A DNA stretch of 14,244 bases from CAZIOH01 sp964540815 (GTDB lineage Bacteria; Myxococcota_A; Polyangia; Fen-1088), in assembly GCA_964540815.1 (NCBI GenBank), contig CAZIOH010000129.1:1-14244 (forward strand), given 5' to 3'. A program made the position numbers and the translations under genes. This document shows positions 12,872 to 14,244 of this stretch, piece after piece; the stretch's first letter is position 1; each line of letters starts with the position of its first letter. The notes under the pieces are model-generated. The model saw only the letters and a list, made by a program, of their open reading frames with translations, ran no database searches and was not told where the DNA came from.

Positions 12872-14032
12872 TCAGTCGTCCTTGTGGACCAGCAGCATGG
12901 ACGCGGTCTTGGCGAAGATGCGCTCGTTGCTGATCATCAGGGCGGCCGACAACGAGTCGCGGTAGTTGCGGCCGACGCTGAACTTGCCGTCGTTCTTGTA
13001 CCCGCCGATGCCCACGATCTGCAGGGCGTCGTGCACGATGCGCGGGGCCATCTCGGAGGCCGCCACCTTGATGTTGTTCATCTTCAGCGCCCACCCGATC
13101 GTGAGCAGGCGCTCCATCCCGTCCGGGCGGGCCATGATGTCGTCGAACTCGGTGCACTGGCCGAGCACGTTGTTGCGCATCTCCTGCAGGTGGACCGCGA
13201 CCTCCGCCAGCCGGTGAGCGGCCTGAGGCACCGTCCCGGGCGTCTTGCGGGCCTCCGACCGCACGTAGGCGCTGGCGCGTCCGAAGGCCTCGGACGCGAT
13301 CCCGGACCAGACCCCCGCCCACAGGATGTGCGAGTAGGAGACCATCGTCTGCGCCGAGGCGTCCGCGAAGGAGCCCGGCACCACCTGGTCGATCCCCCCG
13401 CGCGAGGTCAGCTTGAAGCCTGGGCTGCAGGTGCCCCGCATCCCGAGCGTATCCCAGGTGGTGGTCTGCGTGAGGGTGTAGTCCCCCTGGCGGACCAGCA
13501 CCAGCACCTGATCGCTCGGCGGTGCCTCCTCGTTGCGCCGGCACGTCACCAGCAGATCGTCGGCGTGGGCGCCGTAGGACACCGTGGTGGCATCCTTGTC
13601 CAGGCGGAAGCCATCGCCGGTGCGCTGGAGCGCGCAGATGCTGGAGCGGGTGTCGCCCCACACCCCGACCTCCGAGGTGATCGAGGCGATGAGCAGCTGC
13701 TTCTCGACCAGCTCCTGCAGGTACCTCCGAAAATAGGGCTCGGACAGGCCGTGGCGAGCGATGCAGGCCACCTGGATGTGGTGCATGGCCAGCACCATGC
13801 CGCTCGCGGCGCAGCTCTGGGCCAGCACCGTGCACATCTCGGTGAGCTCGCGCATGCTGGCGCCGGCACCGCCGAGCTCCTTCGGGACGGAGGCCGACAG
13901 CAGGCGCTCCTTCTTCAGGGCCTCGAAGGTCTCGGAAGGGAAGCGCGCCTTGGCGTCGACGTCGCCCGCGAACCGGCTCGCCACCTCTCCCGCCACGCGC
14001 CGGGCCCGTGACACCACATCGTCACCCTTCAC
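12872..14032 (-). CDS. Acyl-CoA dehydrogenase family flavoprotein
   Basis: About 386 aa, full length for an acyl-CoA dehydrogenase fold. The N-terminal helical domain (RARRVAGEVASRFAGDVDAKARFP, then SVPKELGGAGASM) precedes the FAD/substrate beta domain (LLIASITSEVGVWGDTRSS, WDTLGMRGTCSPGFKL) and the C-terminal four-helix domain (ALQIVGIGGYKNDGKFSVGRNYRDS). At the position where most members read YEGT, carrying the catalytic Glu, this protein reads LMISNERI (near residues 365-372), so classical alpha-proton abstraction by that residue looks lost. The neighbouring ligase suggests the substrate is carrier-bound, for example an aminoacyl thioester, rather than a CoA ester. The start is uncertain: GTG 14032 has AGGT at suitable spacing and gives normal length, GTG 14050 is close, and ATG 14179 would add a basic, unusual 49-residue extension. 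It heads the seven-gene operon. Confidence 0.85.
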   Translation of the reverse strand: MKGDDVVSRARRVAGEVASRFAGDVDAKARFPSETFEALKKERLLSASVPKELGGAGASMRELTEMCTVLAQSCAASGMVLAMHHIQVACIARHGLSEPYFRRYLQELVEKQLLIASITSEVGVWGDTRSSICALQRTGDGFRLDKDATTVSYGAHADDLLVTCRRNEEAPPSDQVLVLVRQGDYTLTQTTTWDTLGMRGTCSPGFKLTSRGGIDQVVPGSFADASAQTMVSYSHILWAGVWSGIASEAFGRASAYVRSEARKTPGTVPQAAHRLAEVAVHLQEMRNNVLGQCTEFDDIMARPDGMERLLTIGWALKMNNIKVAASEMAPRIVHDALQIVGIGGYKNDGKFSVGRNYRDSLSAALMISNERIFAKTASMLLVHKDD

Positions 14033-14077
14033 CGAAGCACCTATCGTCACGGGGTCGAGGATAGAGCGAGTGGCGCC

Positions 14078-14095
14078 CGTGGGAAAGAACCCACG
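14078..14095. promoter_or_regulatory. Candidate operator, copy 2 of a shared 18-bp motif
   Basis: A perfect 6-bp dyad, CGTGGG and CCCACG around AAAGAA, lies 45 nt upstream of the preferred dehydrogenase start. It matches 15 of 18 bases at 1064-1081, upstream of the fibro-slime gene. It may be the operator of the long operon. If translation instead began at 14179, the site would be coding. Confidence 0.33.
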
Positions 14096-14244
14096 TGCAT
14101 TTCGTCCCCGTTGCCCGACTTTTCGGCCCCGGGGTGTAGGTGTCACCCGCCGCTTGGACGACAGGCTCGGGGGCGACATCGCGGGCGATGCTGCGCGGTC
14201 GATTTGCTTGCGCGCGCACGCGGACGACTTGCGCGCGCTCCGCG
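14096..14244. other. Upstream region with inverted and direct GC repeats
   Basis: No gene is supported here. The stretch contains the dyad CATCGC-GG-GCGATG (14177-14190), which includes the alternative ATG of the dehydrogenase frame. It also contains two copies of CTTGCGCGCGC, at 14207-14217 and 14228-14238, 21 bp apart. It probably contains the operon promoter or the end of a neighbouring gene beyond the window. No -35/-10 pair is convincing. Confidence 0.3.

Noticed and set aside
10638..12965. Plus-strand open frame of 775 codons
   Set aside because: It spans antisense across four recognisable minus-strand genes (GNAT, DUF1839, ligase, end of the dehydrogenase). It has low-complexity composition and no motifs.
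11958..13835. Upstream extension of the ligase frame to 625 codons
   Set aside because: The extra N-terminal 324 codons are out-of-frame shadow of the dehydrogenase gene. Family length and the TGAGGG ribosome site support ATG 12863.
12866..14011. Plus-strand open frame of 381 codons
   Set aside because: It is antisense shadow of the acyl-CoA dehydrogenase, rich in His/Arg/Gly, without a domain.
1..14244. tRNA, rRNA, CRISPR, IS or prophage signatures
   Set aside because: No cloverleaf-like sequence, regularly spaced repeats, transposase or phage proteins were recognised on either strand.

Overview
The window is very GC-rich, with strong G/C preference at third codon positions and several GTG starts. 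A fibro-slime-domain surface protein, long Gly/Ala/Pro-rich linkers and a 100-N scaffold gap fit a draft genome or MAG of a Myxococcota-like (former deltaproteobacterial) bacterium. That placement is an inference from gene content and composition. No rRNA, tRNA, CRISPR array, insertion sequence or phage gene was seen.

Layout. (1) 1-1040: a GC-rich hairpin, then a minus-strand gene for a probable secreted or lipid-anchored fibro-slime domain protein. (2) 1258-1908: a divergent plus-strand gene for a ParA/bacterial-tyrosine-kinase-like protein whose P-loop looks degenerate. (3) 1892-4817: a two-gene minus-strand operon. It encodes a large fusion of two alpha/beta-hydrolase domains resembling the exosortase A-associated hydrolase 2 and hydrolase 1 families, then a compact GFSQG carboxylesterase. 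(4) 5000-6286: a divergent plus-strand CelD/GNAT_6 (FemAB-like) acyltransferase behind a 182-nt intergenic region with a good inverted repeat. (5) 6340-6439: the assembly gap. (6) 14032 down to 6515: a tight seven-gene minus-strand operon in the order acyl-CoA dehydrogenase, SerRS-like amino acid:[carrier protein] ligase, DUF1839 protein, GNAT acetyltransferase, holo-ACP synthase, small carrier protein, GH2 beta-mannosidase-like glycosidase. Several junctions overlap or are nearly abutting, including an ATGA overlap and a 2-nt gap.

How the genes may work together. The core of the long operon is a tRNA-independent aminoacyl-carrier pathway. The AcpS-type enzyme would attach phosphopantetheine to the 83-aa carrier, and the class II synthetase-like ligase would load it with a small amino acid (glycine or alanine in characterised homologues). 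The flavoprotein, the DUF1839 protein and the GNAT are candidates to oxidise, transfer or cap the loaded group. The co-transcribed GH2 enzyme, the nearby FemAB-like transferase, the fused exosortase-type hydrolases and the BY-kinase-like protein all point to surface or extracellular polysaccharide. The most interesting reading is a system that charges an amino acid on a carrier protein and uses it to decorate a cell-surface glycan or an amino-acid-containing small molecule. The individual families are recognisable; the combination and the proposed product are inference.
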